Shown: positions 15,973 through 25,216 of the stretch, piece after piece
How the letters are laid out: each line of letters starts with the position of its first letter
How positions within the stretch are numbered: the stretch's first letter is position 1
Source of the DNA: Alcaligenaceae bacterium
GTDB taxonomy: Bacteria > Pseudomonadota > Gammaproteobacteria > Burkholderiales > Burkholderiaceae_B
NCBI GenBank assembly: GCA_013416405.1
Contig: JACCET010000008.1
Location: 1 to 64,000 of the forward strand
Reading direction: 5' to 3'
Length of the DNA stretch: 64,000 bases
Program-made: the position numbers and the translations under genes
Notes under the pieces: generated by a model
Databases searched by the model: none
Told to the model about the DNA's origin: nothing
Seen by the model: the letters and a program-made list of their open reading frames with translations, nothing else

Positions 15973-16095
15973 ATCGAAAGGCGAAATAATACACGAAAAA
16001 CAAAATGTGTGCTTTACGCCACTGCTTTGGCTCTTATTTTGGCCGAACTTGCGCCAACGCAAACGTCGGGTTCGGTAAAAACCCTATAAGGCGAC

Positions 16096-16101
16096 TATAA
16101 T
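16096..16101 (+). promoter_or_regulatory. Candidate -10 box for hemA
   Basis: A perfect TATAAT lies 43 bp before the hemA start in the gap after tRNA-Phe. No good -35 box is seen at the usual distance (TTCGGT at 16071 is 19 bp away), so this is tentative. Confidence 0.4.
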
Positions 16102-16143
16102 CGACCCTGATACAGGCGCTTGCGTCACTATATATAAAAAACT

Positions 16144-17418
16144 ATGTCCGTCGACGTCTTAACTTTCGGTCTCAATCATGTCTCGGCTCCGGTTTCGGTG
16201 CGCGAGCGTGTGTCGTTTCCGCTCGACGTCCTCAAGCCTGCCCTCGATGGCTTGCGCTCCACATTTGGTTCGTCGGTCAAAGAAGCCGCAATTCTTTCCA
16301 CCTGTAATCGCACGGAAATCTACTGTGCGGCCGATCCGCAGGCACAAGAGCACATTCCCACCTGGCTGGCCGACTTCAATCGGCTGGAAGCGGGCAGCTT
16401 GCAGCCCCATCTGTACCAGTACCAACAGAACGACGCTGTGCGTCATGCATTCAGGGTCGCCAGCGGGCTTGACTCCATGGTGCTGGGTGAGCCGCAAATA
16501 CTGGGCCAGATGAAAGACGCGGTGCGCGCGGCCGAGCAGGCCGGTTCACTGGGCACCTTGTTGCATCAATTGTTCCAGCGCACGTTTTCGGTTGCCAAAG
16601 AGGTTCGCTCCCAAACAGCTATTGGCGCCCATTCGGTGTCCATGGCGGCCGCTGCGGTGCGCTTGGCCGAGCGGGTGTTTGGCGACCTGTCCAAGTCCAG
16701 CGTCCTGTTCATAGGCGCGGGCGAAATGATAGAACTCTGTGCCACGCACTTCGCAGCGCTGAAGCCGCAGCATATGGTGGTGGCCAATCGCACGCTGGAG
16801 CGCGCCGATACGCTGGCGTCGCGCTTTGTGGCCAAGACCATGAAGCTGTCCGATATTCCCGAGCGCTTATCCGATTTCGATGTCATTGTGTCCTGTACGG
16901 CAAGCTCCTTGCCCATCCTTGGTTTAGGGATGGTGGAAAGGGCTACGCGCTCGCGGCGTCATCGTCCCATGGTCATGGTTGATCTGGCTGTGCCCCGCGA
17001 TATCGAATCCGAGGTCGGTCGCCTGGCCGATGTCTATCTATATACCGTCGATGATTTGGGCCGTATGGTTCAAAGCGGCACCGATGCCCGCCGTGCGGCG
17101 GTGGTGCAGGCCGAAGCCATCATCGAGACGCGGGTACAGCATTTTATGCATTGGTTGCAATCGCGCGAAATCGTGCCTGCCATCATCGACTTCCAGCAGG
17201 CAGCCGAACAGGTGCGCCAGAATGAACTGGAACGGGCCCGCCGCCTGCTGGCCCGCGGAGAATCCCCCGAGCGAGTGCTCGAACAGCTGGCCCATGGCCT
17301 AACGCAAAAATACATGCACGGACCGCTGGCTGCCTTGAATCGCAGCGCCAACGACGAACGTCAGCAGTTGCTGACATTGCTGCCGCGCTTGCTGCCTACG
17401 ACCGAACGCCGCCGTTAG
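16144..17418 (+). CDS. hemA: Glutamyl-tRNA reductase
   Basis: 424 aa. It catalyses NADPH-dependent reduction of glutamyl-tRNA to glutamate-1-semialdehyde, the first step of C5 haem synthesis. The signature [13 protein letters not shown] at the N-terminus, the active-site cysteine in [10 protein letters not shown] (Cys54), an NADPH-binding segment ([14 protein letters not shown]) and a C-terminal dimer domain are present. There is no obvious ribosome site before ATG. It leads a run with prfA, prmC, grxD and ubiX. Confidence 0.97.
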   Translation: MSVDVLTFGLNHVSAPVSVRERVSFPLDVLKPALDGLRSTFGSSVKEAAILSTCNRTEIYCAADPQAQEHIPTWLADFNRLEAGSLQPHLYQYQQNDAVRHAFRVASGLDSMVLGEPQILGQMKDAVRAAEQAGSLGTLLHQLFQRTFSVAKEVRSQTAIGAHSVSMAAAAVRLAERVFGDLSKSSVLFIGAGEMIELCATHFAALKPQHMVVANRTLERADTLASRFVAKTMKLSDIPERLSDFDVIVSCTASSLPILGLGMVERATRSRRHRPMVMVDLAVPRDIESEVGRLADVYLYTVDDLGRMVQSGTDARRAAVVQAEAIIETRVQHFMHWLQSREIVPAIIDFQQAAEQVRQNELERARRLLARGESPERVLEQLAHGLTQKYMHGPLAALNRSANDERQQLLTLLPRLLPTTERRR

Positions 17419-17488
17419 CGACGCTGTGGCTGTACCAGTCCGGCCGCATTTTTGCGTTCTTTCCATCGTCTGACTCCCTTTTTTATTT

Positions 17489-18568
17489 ATGAAATCTTCC
17501 ATGCGTGATCGGTTGGAGCAATTGGCTCACCGATTGATCGAAGTCGATGCCTTGTTGGCTGAACCCGAAATTGCCGGCGATATGGATCGCTACCGGAAAA
17601 TTACGCGTGAGCGCGCCGAACTCGAGCCCGTGGTGACGGTATTCAATGCTTTCCTGTCCACGGAAGGCGATATCGAGGCTGCGCAGGAAATGATGGCTGA
17701 TCCGGAGATGCGCGCCATGGCCGAAGAAGAGCTGAAATTGGGCAAGGAGAAGCTGGAGCAGCTGGAGGCCGATCTGCAGGTCTTGTTGCTGCCGCGCGAT
17801 CCCGACGACGGGCGCAGCGTGTTTCTCGAAATCAGGGCGGGTACGGGTGGCGATGAAAGCGCTTTGTTTGCCGGCGACTTGCTGCGTATGTACACGCGCT
17901 TTGCCGAAAATAATAGCTGGCGTGTCGAGCTGATGTCGGCCAGTGAGTCTGAGGTTGGTGGCTACAAGGAAGTGATTGCCCGGGTGGATGGCGATGGGGT
18001 TTATGGTCGCCTGAAGTTCGAGTCGGGGGCGCATCGGGTGCAACGCGTGCCCGAAACCGAGACGCAGGGCCGCATCCACACTTCAGCCTGCACGGTGGCC
18101 GTGCTGCCCGAGGCCGATGCGCAAAGCGACATTGTGATCAATCCTTCTGATTTGCGTATTGATACCTTTCGGGCAAGTGGCGCCGGCGGGCAGCACATCA
18201 ACAAGACGGACTCGGCCGTGCGGGTCACCCACTTGCCTACCGGGCTGGTGGTGGAATGCCAGGACGACCGATCTCAGCACCGCAATAAGGACAAGGCTTT
18301 GCAGGTGCTGGCCGCGCGCCTGAAAGACAAGCAGCAGCAGGAACAGCACGATAAAGAGGCTGCGCAGCGCAAGAGTCTGGTCGGCACGGGCGATCGCTCA
18401 GAGCGCATACGCACCTATAACTATCCTCAGGGCCGGGTCACCGACCACCGTATCAACCTGACGCTGTACAAGCTGGCTTACATCATGGACGGCGATATGG
18501 ATGAGTTGACGAACACTCTGCTGGCAGAGCATCAGGCCGAGCAATTGGCGGCCTTGGGACAGGATTGA
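17489..18568 (+). CDS. prfA: Peptide chain release factor 1
   Basis: 359 aa. The GGQ motif (GAGGQHIN, residues 233-235) and the RF1-type stop-codon reader P-x-T (PET, 188-190) identify RF1, which recognises UAA and UAG. The next gene, prmC, encodes the enzyme that methylates this GGQ glutamine, a common pairing. Confidence 0.97.
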   Translation: MKSSMRDRLEQLAHRLIEVDALLAEPEIAGDMDRYRKITRERAELEPVVTVFNAFLSTEGDIEAAQEMMADPEMRAMAEEELKLGKEKLEQLEADLQVLLLPRDPDDGRSVFLEIRAGTGGDESALFAGDLLRMYTRFAENNSWRVELMSASESEVGGYKEVIARVDGDGVYGRLKFESGAHRVQRVPETETQGRIHTSACTVAVLPEADAQSDIVINPSDLRIDTFRASGAGGQHINKTDSAVRVTHLPTGLVVECQDDRSQHRNKDKALQVLAARLKDKQQQEQHDKEAAQRKSLVGTGDRSERIRTYNYPQGRVTDHRINLTLYKLAYIMDGDMDELTNTLLAEHQAEQLAALGQD

Positions 18569-18595
18569 TGCCTTCGGGTAGATAGGCCCACCAAT

Positions 18596-19414
18596 ATGGA
18601 TACTGTGCGCAGCGTTTCGCAAGACAGCGGCCTGCCTCGGCTAGAGGTGCATATGCTGTGGCAGCAGGTATTGCAGGTATCGCGTGCCTGGTTGATCGCC
18701 CACGACACGGACGCGCTTGCGCCCGAGGCTGTCGTTCGGTTCCGTGCGCTTCAGGCTCGCCGTTTGTCGGGCGAGCCCATGGCCTACATCCTGGGGTATA
18801 AGGAATTCATGGGGCGCGACTTCCAGGTTGGCCCAGATACTCTGATTCCTCGACCCGAAACCGAGCTATTGGTCGAGACTGCGTTAGACTATCTAAAAGA
18901 CCAATCGGCGCCTCGCGTCCTTGATCTGGGTACTGGCACCGGGGCTATCGCCATTTCCCTTGCCCTTGATGCACCGAATGCCAGCGTCATGGCCAGCGAT
19001 GTCAGCACTGATGCCTTGGCTATTGCGCGTCAAAATGCGCAAAAGCTTGGGGCTAAGGTCGAGTTTTTGTCTGGGAGTTGGTACGATGCCCTGGTTGGTC
19101 ATAGTGGTTTTGATCTGATCGTGTCGAATCCGCCGTATATTGCCGCTGGCGATCCGCACCTGCAGCAGGGCGATGTGCGGTTCGAGCCCATGCTGGCATT
19201 GTCAGACGGCGTAGACGGCTTGTTTGCCCTGCGCACGATAGTGCAAGGGGCCGGGGTCAGGTTGAAACCAGGCGCAGCGCTGTTCCTGGAACATGGCTGG
19301 GATCAGGCGCTGGCGGTACGGCAATTGCTGCAGCAAGCCGGATTTACTCACGTAGCCAGCTTGCAGGATCTGGCTGGCATAGAACGGGTGACCGGTGGTA
19401 TTTATAATCAATGA
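18596..19414 (+). CDS. prmC: Release factor glutamine methyltransferase
   Basis: 272 aa. The SAM-binding motif DLGTGTG (110-116) and catalytic NPPY (178-181) mark PrmC/HemK, which methylates the glutamine of the GGQ motif in release factors. The N-terminal helical domain contains GEPMAYILGYKEFMGRDF and LIPRPETELLVE, both typical. It lies 27 bp after prfA. Confidence 0.97.
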   Translation: MDTVRSVSQDSGLPRLEVHMLWQQVLQVSRAWLIAHDTDALAPEAVVRFRALQARRLSGEPMAYILGYKEFMGRDFQVGPDTLIPRPETELLVETALDYLKDQSAPRVLDLGTGTGAIAISLALDAPNASVMASDVSTDALAIARQNAQKLGAKVEFLSGSWYDALVGHSGFDLIVSNPPYIAAGDPHLQQGDVRFEPMLALSDGVDGLFALRTIVQGAGVRLKPGAALFLEHGWDQALAVRQLLQQAGFTHVASLQDLAGIERVTGGIYNQ

Positions 19415-19459
19415 TAGCCAATAGGCCATCAAACACTTTTTCCTGGAATCGAGAGCATC

Positions 19460-19786
19460 ATGAGCGAAGTACAAGATTTTATTCGTGAAACTGTCACGGA
19501 CAACCCCGTAGTGTTATTTATGAAGGGCACTGCCCAGTTCCCGCAATGCGGTTTCTCGGGCCGCGCCATACAGGTGCTGCAGGCCTCGGGCGTGACCAAG
19601 CTGGTCACGGTCAACGTGCTGGACGACGAAGAAGTGCGTCAGGGCATCAAGGAATACTCCAGCTGGCCCACCATTCCCCAGCTGTACGTGTCCGGCGAAT
19701 TCCTCGGCGGTTCCGACATCATTGCCGAAATGCACGAAAACGGCGAGCTGGTGAATGTACTGAAAGAGGCTGGGGCGCTTGCGTGA
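19460..19786 (+). CDS. grxD: Monothiol glutaredoxin
   Basis: 108 aa with the CGFS active site at residues 30-33 and MKGT (Lys22) before it, typical of Grx4-type proteins that carry iron-sulfur clusters. The later motif SSWPTIPQLYVSGEFLGGSDI is also standard. Its stop overlaps the ubiX start (GTGA). Confidence 0.97.
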   Translation: MSEVQDFIRETVTDNPVVLFMKGTAQFPQCGFSGRAIQVLQASGVTKLVTVNVLDDEEVRQGIKEYSSWPTIPQLYVSGEFLGGSDIIAEMHENGELVNVLKEAGALA

Positions 19787-20355
19787 CCAGCAAACGTCGG
19801 CTTGTCGTAGGGGTAACGGGTGCCACTGGCGCCATTTATGCCGTACGCATGCTGCAGGTTTTGCGCGATGTCCCCGATGTTGAAACGCACCTGGTGGTTT
19901 CACCGCCGGGTGTGCTCAATATCAAGTACGAGTTGCAACTGACCCGTCAGGACATTCACGCCTTGGCCGACAAGGTCTACAGCTTTCGGGATGTTGGCGC
20001 CACATTGTCCAGTGGCGGCTTTGCCACCGCTGGCATGGTGGTGGTGCCGTGCTCCATGCGCACGCTTGCGGCAGTGGCACACGGCTTTTCCGACAATCTT
20101 ATTACACGGGCGGCCGACGTTACGCTGAAAGAGCGTCGACGCCTGGTCATGATGGTGCGCGAAACGCCCTTGAATCTTGCGCATCTGCGCAACATGACAG
20201 CGGTAACCGAAATGGGTGGTGTCATATTTCCGCCCTTGCCGGCTTTTTATCATCATCCTAAAACGCTGGATGACATGGTGGACCACACTGTGGCCCGTGT
20301 GCTTGAACTGTTCGGTATCGAAGTTCCGGGGCCGCGCTGGAACGGCATAGACTGA
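19783..20355 (+). CDS. ubiX: Flavin prenyltransferase
   Basis: 190 aa from a GTG start that overlaps the grxD stop by 4 bp. RRLVVGVTGATGAIYA is the flavin-binding start. SGGFATAGMVVVPCSM and TLKERRRLVMMVRETPLN are UbiX/Pad1 signatures. It makes prenylated FMN for the UbiD decarboxylase in ubiquinone synthesis. Frames opening upstream of this GTG lie over grxD and are not used. Confidence 0.96.
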   Translation: MTSKRRLVVGVTGATGAIYAVRMLQVLRDVPDVETHLVVSPPGVLNIKYELQLTRQDIHALADKVYSFRDVGATLSSGGFATAGMVVVPCSMRTLAAVAHGFSDNLITRAADVTLKERRRLVMMVRETPLNLAHLRNMTAVTEMGGVIFPPLPAFYHHPKTLDDMVDHTVARVLELFGIEVPGPRWNGID

Positions 20356-20379
20356 AACCAGGCTGGCCCGTTATTTTGT

Positions 20380-20407
20380 CCATGGCGGGCGCTTGGGCCC
20401 GCTATGG
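20380..20407. terminator. Hairpin between convergent ubiX and the channel gene
   Basis: Arms 20380-20390 (CCATGGCGGGC) and 20397-20407 (GCCCGCTATGG) pair with one mismatch around a 6-base loop. It lies between two converging genes, so a shared terminator is likely despite the lack of a T run. Confidence 0.5.
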
Positions 20408-20409
20408 CT

Positions 20410-22803
20410 TTAACTTCCTTCGTCCAGAACAGGCCGCATGGTCTGGCCAGGAGCGGGTGTCGCGCCCGGCGCATGCTTCAGGGCGTCTACGCCACGCACA
20501 TCGACGGGTGCCGCATAACCCTTCTTGTCGCGCCCGAAGTGCAGCACGGCTTGTGGGTAAGGCAGCTCGATGCCCGCGGCGTCGAAGCGCTGCTTGACCA
20601 GGCGATTGAAGCCGCGCTGTATGGCCCATTGGTTGCCCGGCGTGGTTTTGATCAGCACGCGTATGGTGAAGCCGCGCTCTGTCAGGCCGGTAACGCCGGG
20701 TATAGAGATTTCTTCCAGCACCTCGCGCGCCAGCTCGGGATCTTGCATCAAGTCCTTGAAGGCCAGATCCAGTTGGGCGATGGCTTCGTCCACGTTCTCG
20801 CGGTGCGCGACGTTGTATTCTCCGTAGTGGTAGCCGTAGTCACGTGTATGGTTGGTCAGTTTGTCTATGGTTGAAAACGGGATCAGGTGGTAGCCGCCGT
20901 CCAGTGTGCGTATGACGACCGAGCGTATGGTGATCTTTTCCACCGTGCCGAAAATGCCGGCCAGCTCCACCACGTCGTTCTGGTTCATGCCGTTTTCCAG
21001 CTGTATGAACACGCCGGTAATCACGTCCTGCACCAGCTTTTGCGCGCCAAAGCCTATGGCCAGGCCGGCAACGCCTGCGCCGGCAATGAGCGGCCCGATA
21101 TTGATGCCGATCTGTGATAGTGCTATCAGCGTGGTCATAGTGGCGATCACGACCGCTGCGGCATTGCGAAACAGCATCAGCAGCGTTTTTTCCCGTTCGC
21201 TGGGCCTTCGGGTGCCATCGGACGTGCCCAGCCTGTGCTCGATCAGGCTGGCCAGCACGGTCCAGGTGGCTGCGGCCAGCACCAGAATAATGGCCACTCT
21301 GAATATCATCGCTATGGTGGCGCGGCCACCAGAGGACTCCAGCCACGCAAGCAGGTCGAACGCCTGCCAGGCGTCCAGCACGATCAGCGATACGGTGATC
21401 AGGATCAGCAGGCGCAGCGTCTTCAGGGTAATGGGTACGTAGGAATTGATGCGGTTTTCTAGCATAGGCAGCCGGCCACGCCAATGATCGGGCAATTGCA
21501 CGCGGCGCGACATCAGTGAGGACAGCGCCGCAGCAAGGATCAGGCCTATCGCGATTGCGATCAGGGTCTGAATCGTGGCGTGCACCATGAATGTCAATGC
21601 CTGGTCTTGCTCGGCCTGGGTCACGATCAGCAAGACAGTGAAGTAGGCCAGCGCAAGCAGGTGCCAAACCCGGCCCAGCACGCGCAGCAGCGTGCTGAAT
21701 ATGGCGGTGGAGGATTGGTCGGCGCGTTGTATAAGCTCGTCCCGCACTGTCTTGCGGCTCTTCCACACAACCCGTACGCCATAAATGTACACGCACAGCA
21801 TGAGGATGAGGCCAAGGATCTTGCCTGCGGCTGGCAGGAAAACCGTTGCTGCGACCGGCACGGCAACCAGCATGCTGTAGCCGGTGAGGCCTATCAGCAG
21901 GGTCAGCCAGTGGTTCCAGTAATTTGCCGTTTCAGGTGTAAGCGGCAGCAAGCGCAATTGGTCGTAGCGGGTGGCGAATATGCCTCGCGAGACGGATTTG
22001 GCGACTTCTATCATGACAAAGGCGGTCAGGAACTGCAGCGACAGCAAGGTCATGTCGCCGTCACGGCTGCTTGCCAGAGTGGTGGTCAATATATAGCCCG
22101 CCAGCGCCGCCAACAAGGTGGCGGCCACGTCAATCAGAAAGGCGGCGATCACGCCCAGCAGTTTGCGTCCCATGGCCAGCGAGGCAAAGCGATGGCGCCG
22201 GACGGACGTCACCAACGGGGATGTCGGCTCGGCGGGCGGTGCGTCTGCTTTCTTGCTGTCCTGCAGTATCCATACATTCAGGCGAGCAAAGCCTAGCCTG
22301 GCCAGTGAGCGAAAAATAAAGTAGGCCAGCAGCGTACCCAGCACGGTGTACAGCAGCAGCTCCAGGGCGGGCAGAAAGGCATGCAATCTGTTGCCGGGAA
22401 CCGGTTGGCCAGTGACGGCTGCGCGAATGGCCGTCATGGTTGCGGACAGATCGTGCAGCACACCGGCGGTAAAGTTTTGCAGGCCTGCGGCCATGCGCTG
22501 CGATAGGGGCAGATCGGCGGGATCGGCTACGCTCGAAGGCGGGGTTGTGGCGGCGTTCCGGGCGGGTGCCTGTCCATCTTGTGGTGCCAGGCTGCGCAGT
22601 TGTTCAATGAGTTGGTCGCGGGCCTGGTCGTTTTCCAGCAGGTCGGCCAGTGCGCTGTAGGAAGGGGCGCCGGATGGTGGCGTGTCAGGAGTCTGGGCAG
22701 TGGCACTTGAAGCAAATGCCATACTGGCGAGCAAAAGCAGGACTGCAAGAAAATGCGTGAAGATGACGGGAGGGATGGGCGTATGTCTGTTTCTTGGTGC
22801 CAC
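20410..22803 (-). CDS. MscS-family mechanosensitive channel, large form
   Basis: 797 aa. It has a signal peptide (ending SSATAQ), a periplasmic region to about residue 140, many membrane helices, and a C-terminal MscS pore (GAGVAGLAIGFGAQKLVQDVITG) with its beta domain (VELAGIFGTVEKITIRSV, LIPFSTIDKLTN). Such proteins release solutes when membrane tension rises. The GTG start shares its G with the ttcA stop codon (TAGTG), indicating coupling. Whether it matches YbdG, YjeP or another branch is unclear. Confidence 0.92.
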   Translation of the reverse strand: MAPRNRHTPIPPVIFTHFLAVLLLLASMAFASSATAQTPDTPPSGAPSYSALADLLENDQARDQLIEQLRSLAPQDGQAPARNAATTPPSSVADPADLPLSQRMAAGLQNFTAGVLHDLSATMTAIRAAVTGQPVPGNRLHAFLPALELLLYTVLGTLLAYFIFRSLARLGFARLNVWILQDSKKADAPPAEPTSPLVTSVRRHRFASLAMGRKLLGVIAAFLIDVAATLLAALAGYILTTTLASSRDGDMTLLSLQFLTAFVMIEVAKSVSRGIFATRYDQLRLLPLTPETANYWNHWLTLLIGLTGYSMLVAVPVAATVFLPAAGKILGLILMLCVYIYGVRVVWKSRKTVRDELIQRADQSSTAIFSTLLRVLGRVWHLLALAYFTVLLIVTQAEQDQALTFMVHATIQTLIAIAIGLILAAALSSLMSRRVQLPDHWRGRLPMLENRINSYVPITLKTLRLLILITVSLIVLDAWQAFDLLAWLESSGGRATIAMIFRVAIILVLAAATWTVLASLIEHRLGTSDGTRRPSEREKTLLMLFRNAAAVVIATMTTLIALSQIGINIGPLIAGAGVAGLAIGFGAQKLVQDVITGVFIQLENGMNQNDVVELAGIFGTVEKITIRSVVIRTLDGGYHLIPFSTIDKLTNHTRDYGYHYGEYNVAHRENVDEAIAQLDLAFKDLMQDPELAREVLEEISIPGVTGLTERGFTIRVLIKTTPGNQWAIQRGFNRLVKQRFDAAGIELPYPQAVLHFGRDKKGYAAPVDVRGVDALKHAPGATPAPGQTMRPVLDEGS

Positions 22804-23789
22804 TAGGCGGACTCCTTTTGCGTAGGTGGTGACGCGCCGGTGCGCCTTACTGTGGGGATGTCGTCAGGCTGAAAGCCTGTGCTGAACGATGATGCAATTG
22901 GCTCATCGTCGAACGCTTTGTCACCATTGTCGTCGCGCTGGCCGGTGGGTACAAGCCCGGCGAAGTCGAATAGGTTTTTGTCCATCAGGTGTGTGGGCAC
23001 TACGCGTGACAGTGCGCCAAATACATTCCATGAGCGGCCCGGGAAGTGCCTGTCCCATTCTGCAATCATGCGGGTGACCTCTTTACGTTTCAGGTTCTCT
23101 TGCGAGCCGCACAGATTGCAGGGAATGATGGGAAACTGCTTCATCTGAGCGTAGGCGATGATGTCTTTTTCAGGAATGTAGGCCAGAGGACGGATCACAA
23201 TGTGTTCGCCGTCGTCCGACATCAGCTTGGGCGGCATGGCCTTCATGCGGCCACCATAGAACAGATTCAGGAAGAAGGTGCCCAGGATGTCGTCGCGATG
23301 ATGGCCCAGTGCAATCTTGGTGGCGCCTAGTTCCGAGGCCACGCGATACAGGATGCCGCGCCGCAGGCGTGAACACAGTGAGCAAGTGGTTTTACCTTCG
23401 GGTATGACACGAGTGACGATGGAGTAGGTGTCCTGATTCTCGATATGAAAGGGCACATCGATTGAGCGCAGGTAATCGGGCAGCACGTGTTCGGGAAAGC
23501 CGGGCTGCTTCTGGTCAAGGTTGACCGCAATGATGTCGAAATTTATGGGCGCGCGCGCCTTGAGTGTAAGCAGGATATCGAGCATGGTGTACGAATCCTT
23601 GCCGCCCGACAGGCACACCATGACTTTGTCGCCGTCTTCTATCATGTTGAAGTCGGTAATGGCACGGCCTGTTTCACGTATCAGGCGCTTGGCCAGTTTG
23701 TTGTCATTGACGCGCTGCTTGTGTGCGCGGCGGCTTGTATCGGCGGCGTCTTGTTCGGGGGTTTCGAGGGGTAGGGTGTCGGCTTGCAT
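22803..23789 (-). CDS. ttcA: tRNA 2-thiocytidine synthetase
   Basis: 328 aa. It contains a PP-loop ATPase motif SGGKDS (61-66), a CxxC pair in [12 protein letters not shown] (Cys136, Cys139) and [12 protein letters not shown] with the further cysteine that holds the [4Fe-4S] cluster. It thiolates C32 of certain tRNAs. It lies 18 bp after folB and overlaps the channel gene by 1 bp. Confidence 0.96.
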   Translation of the reverse strand: MQADTLPLETPEQDAADTSRRAHKQRVNDNKLAKRLIRETGRAITDFNMIEDGDKVMVCLSGGKDSYTMLDILLTLKARAPINFDIIAVNLDQKQPGFPEHVLPDYLRSIDVPFHIENQDTYSIVTRVIPEGKTTCSLCSRLRRGILYRVASELGATKIALGHHRDDILGTFFLNLFYGGRMKAMPPKLMSDDGEHIVIRPLAYIPEKDIIAYAQMKQFPIIPCNLCGSQENLKRKEVTRMIAEWDRHFPGRSWNVFGALSRVVPTHLMDKNLFDFAGLVPTGQRDDNGDKAFDDEPIASSFSTGFQPDDIPTVRRTGASPPTQKESA

Positions 23790-23807
23790 GATGATCAGAA
23801 TAAAAAT

Positions 23808-24167
23808 TCAGCGGCTGCGTTGCAGCTCTATGCCCACGGCGGAGCAGTCGGAAAAGGCCAGTGGCTTGCTTATGCGTATCTTGACGAACTGCACCAGGGG
23901 AAATTCGTTCAATATGCGCTGAACCACCCGCTCACTGAGCGTTTCCAGCAGGTTTACATGCGCATGCGTACACTCATAGACGATGGCATTGCGCAGCAGG
24001 CGATAGTCCAGTACTGACTGTATGTTCTGGTCGTTCACCTCTTGAGTGATGTCGACATCGAATTCCGCGTCGATATGCAAGGGCTGGGTAGCGCGCAGCT
24101 CATGCTCCAGAATACCTATGCGTGCGTCCAGCGCGAGCTGGTTAAAGAAGATGCGTCGGGTGGGCAT
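23808..24167 (-). CDS. folB: Dihydroneopterin aldolase
   Basis: 119 aa. DARIGILEHELRATQPLHIDAEF and SVLDYRLLRNAI match FolB; LLETLSERVVQRIL contains the conserved Glu. It converts dihydroneopterin in folate synthesis. First gene of the folB-ttcA-channel run. Confidence 0.93.
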   Translation of the reverse strand: MPTRRIFFNQLALDARIGILEHELRATQPLHIDAEFDVDITQEVNDQNIQSVLDYRLLRNAIVYECTHAHVNLLETLSERVVQRILNEFPLVQFVKIRISKPLAFSDCSAVGIELQRSR

Positions 24168-24277
24168 AAATGGGCCTTGTAGAATTGAGGGAATTGTAGT
24201 GCTTTAGCGTTGCAAACGCCTGCGGCCCGGCCGTATGGGCGGTTTCTATAAGCATTAAGGGGCGATTTGAAAGCAGT

Positions 24278-25180
24278 ATGAGAGCAGACAATGGAAATTA
24301 TGATGCGATTATTATCGGCGGCGGGCCGGCTGGTGTCTCGTGTGCCGTCTGGCTTGCTCGGCTGGGCCTGGCGCCCCTGCTGATCGAGGCCAGCGAGTCT
24401 ATTGGCGGGTTGTGCCGGCGCAATCCTTACACCGATGACTGGAACGCTACCCTGCCTGGTGTGTCGGGATCCCAGGTGGCTGATAACCTGGCGCTCAGCC
24501 TAGAGCAGGCAGCCGTGCCGACCCGGCTATCTGGAAGGGTGGATAGCGTACAGCGGCAGTCGGGTGAATTCACTGTTATGGGCCCTGCGTTTGCCGATAC
24601 GCCGCGCGCGCCTTATTTGGTGCTGGCTACTGGCGTGCGGGCGCGAGGCTTGGGCGATCCCGCCGCTTTTGGTGCAACAGCCCAGGGTTTGCTGGTGGGG
24701 CCAGGTGCGCATGTCGTGGCGCAAGACTTTCGCGGCCAGCGGGTAGCCGTGCTGGGCGGGGGCGACAACGCGCTAGAGAACGCGCTGTATGCGCTGGGGC
24801 GTGGCGCCGCCAGTGTCCAGGTCTATGCGCGCAGCCTGCGTGCCCAGCAGCAGTTTGTGCGGCAAGTCGCGCCAGGCCGCATCACGCAAGGTTCCTATAC
24901 TGTCGACGTGCGCGCGCTTACGGTCAATGACCAGGCTTATGATGTGATCATGGTGTTCTATGGTTGGGAGCCCTGTATGGAATTTGCTGCGCCCCTGGGT
25001 TTGCAACGTAGTCAGCAAGGCTTTATTGCCACCGACATGTATACGGCGCAAACCAGCTGTGCCGGTGTTTATGCCATCGGCGAGGTGGCGCAACGCCAGC
25101 ACCCCTGCGTGGTCACCGCGCTGGCCGATGGGGTCACTGCTGCCAAAGCCATACAGGCACGAGTAGAGGCGGTGGCCTGA
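24278..25180 (+). CDS. Thioredoxin-reductase-like flavoprotein without redox cysteines
   Basis: 300 aa. The FAD site IIGGGPAGVSCA (12-23) and an NAD(P)H site VAVLGGGDNALENAL (about 155-170) give the TrxB two-domain fold. The CxxC that TrxB carries between these sites is missing: the matching stretch reads LGDPAAFGATAQGLLVGPG. It is therefore not a thioredoxin reductase. A ferredoxin/flavodoxin-NADP reductase-like or other oxidoreductase role is possible. Confidence 0.85.
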   Translation: MRADNGNYDAIIIGGGPAGVSCAVWLARLGLAPLLIEASESIGGLCRRNPYTDDWNATLPGVSGSQVADNLALSLEQAAVPTRLSGRVDSVQRQSGEFTVMGPAFADTPRAPYLVLATGVRARGLGDPAAFGATAQGLLVGPGAHVVAQDFRGQRVAVLGGGDNALENALYALGRGAASVQVYARSLRAQQQFVRQVAPGRITQGSYTVDVRALTVNDQAYDVIMVFYGWEPCMEFAAPLGLQRSQQGFIATDMYTAQTSCAGVYAIGEVAQRQHPCVVTALADGVTAAKAIQARVEAVA

Positions 25181-25216
25181 GCTGCTTCATTCGTGCCCGG
25201 TAGCGGTGTGGCAGGC

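Noticed and set aside
15724-16062. Long N-terminal extension of the integrase frame
   Set aside because: The frame runs through tRNA-Phe; residues such as VAQSVEQRIENPCVGGSIPP are a tRNA read as protein. The family N-terminus begins near 15723.
25181-25216. Terminator between the flavoprotein and M61 genes
   Set aside because: The 36-bp gap holds no convincing inverted repeat.
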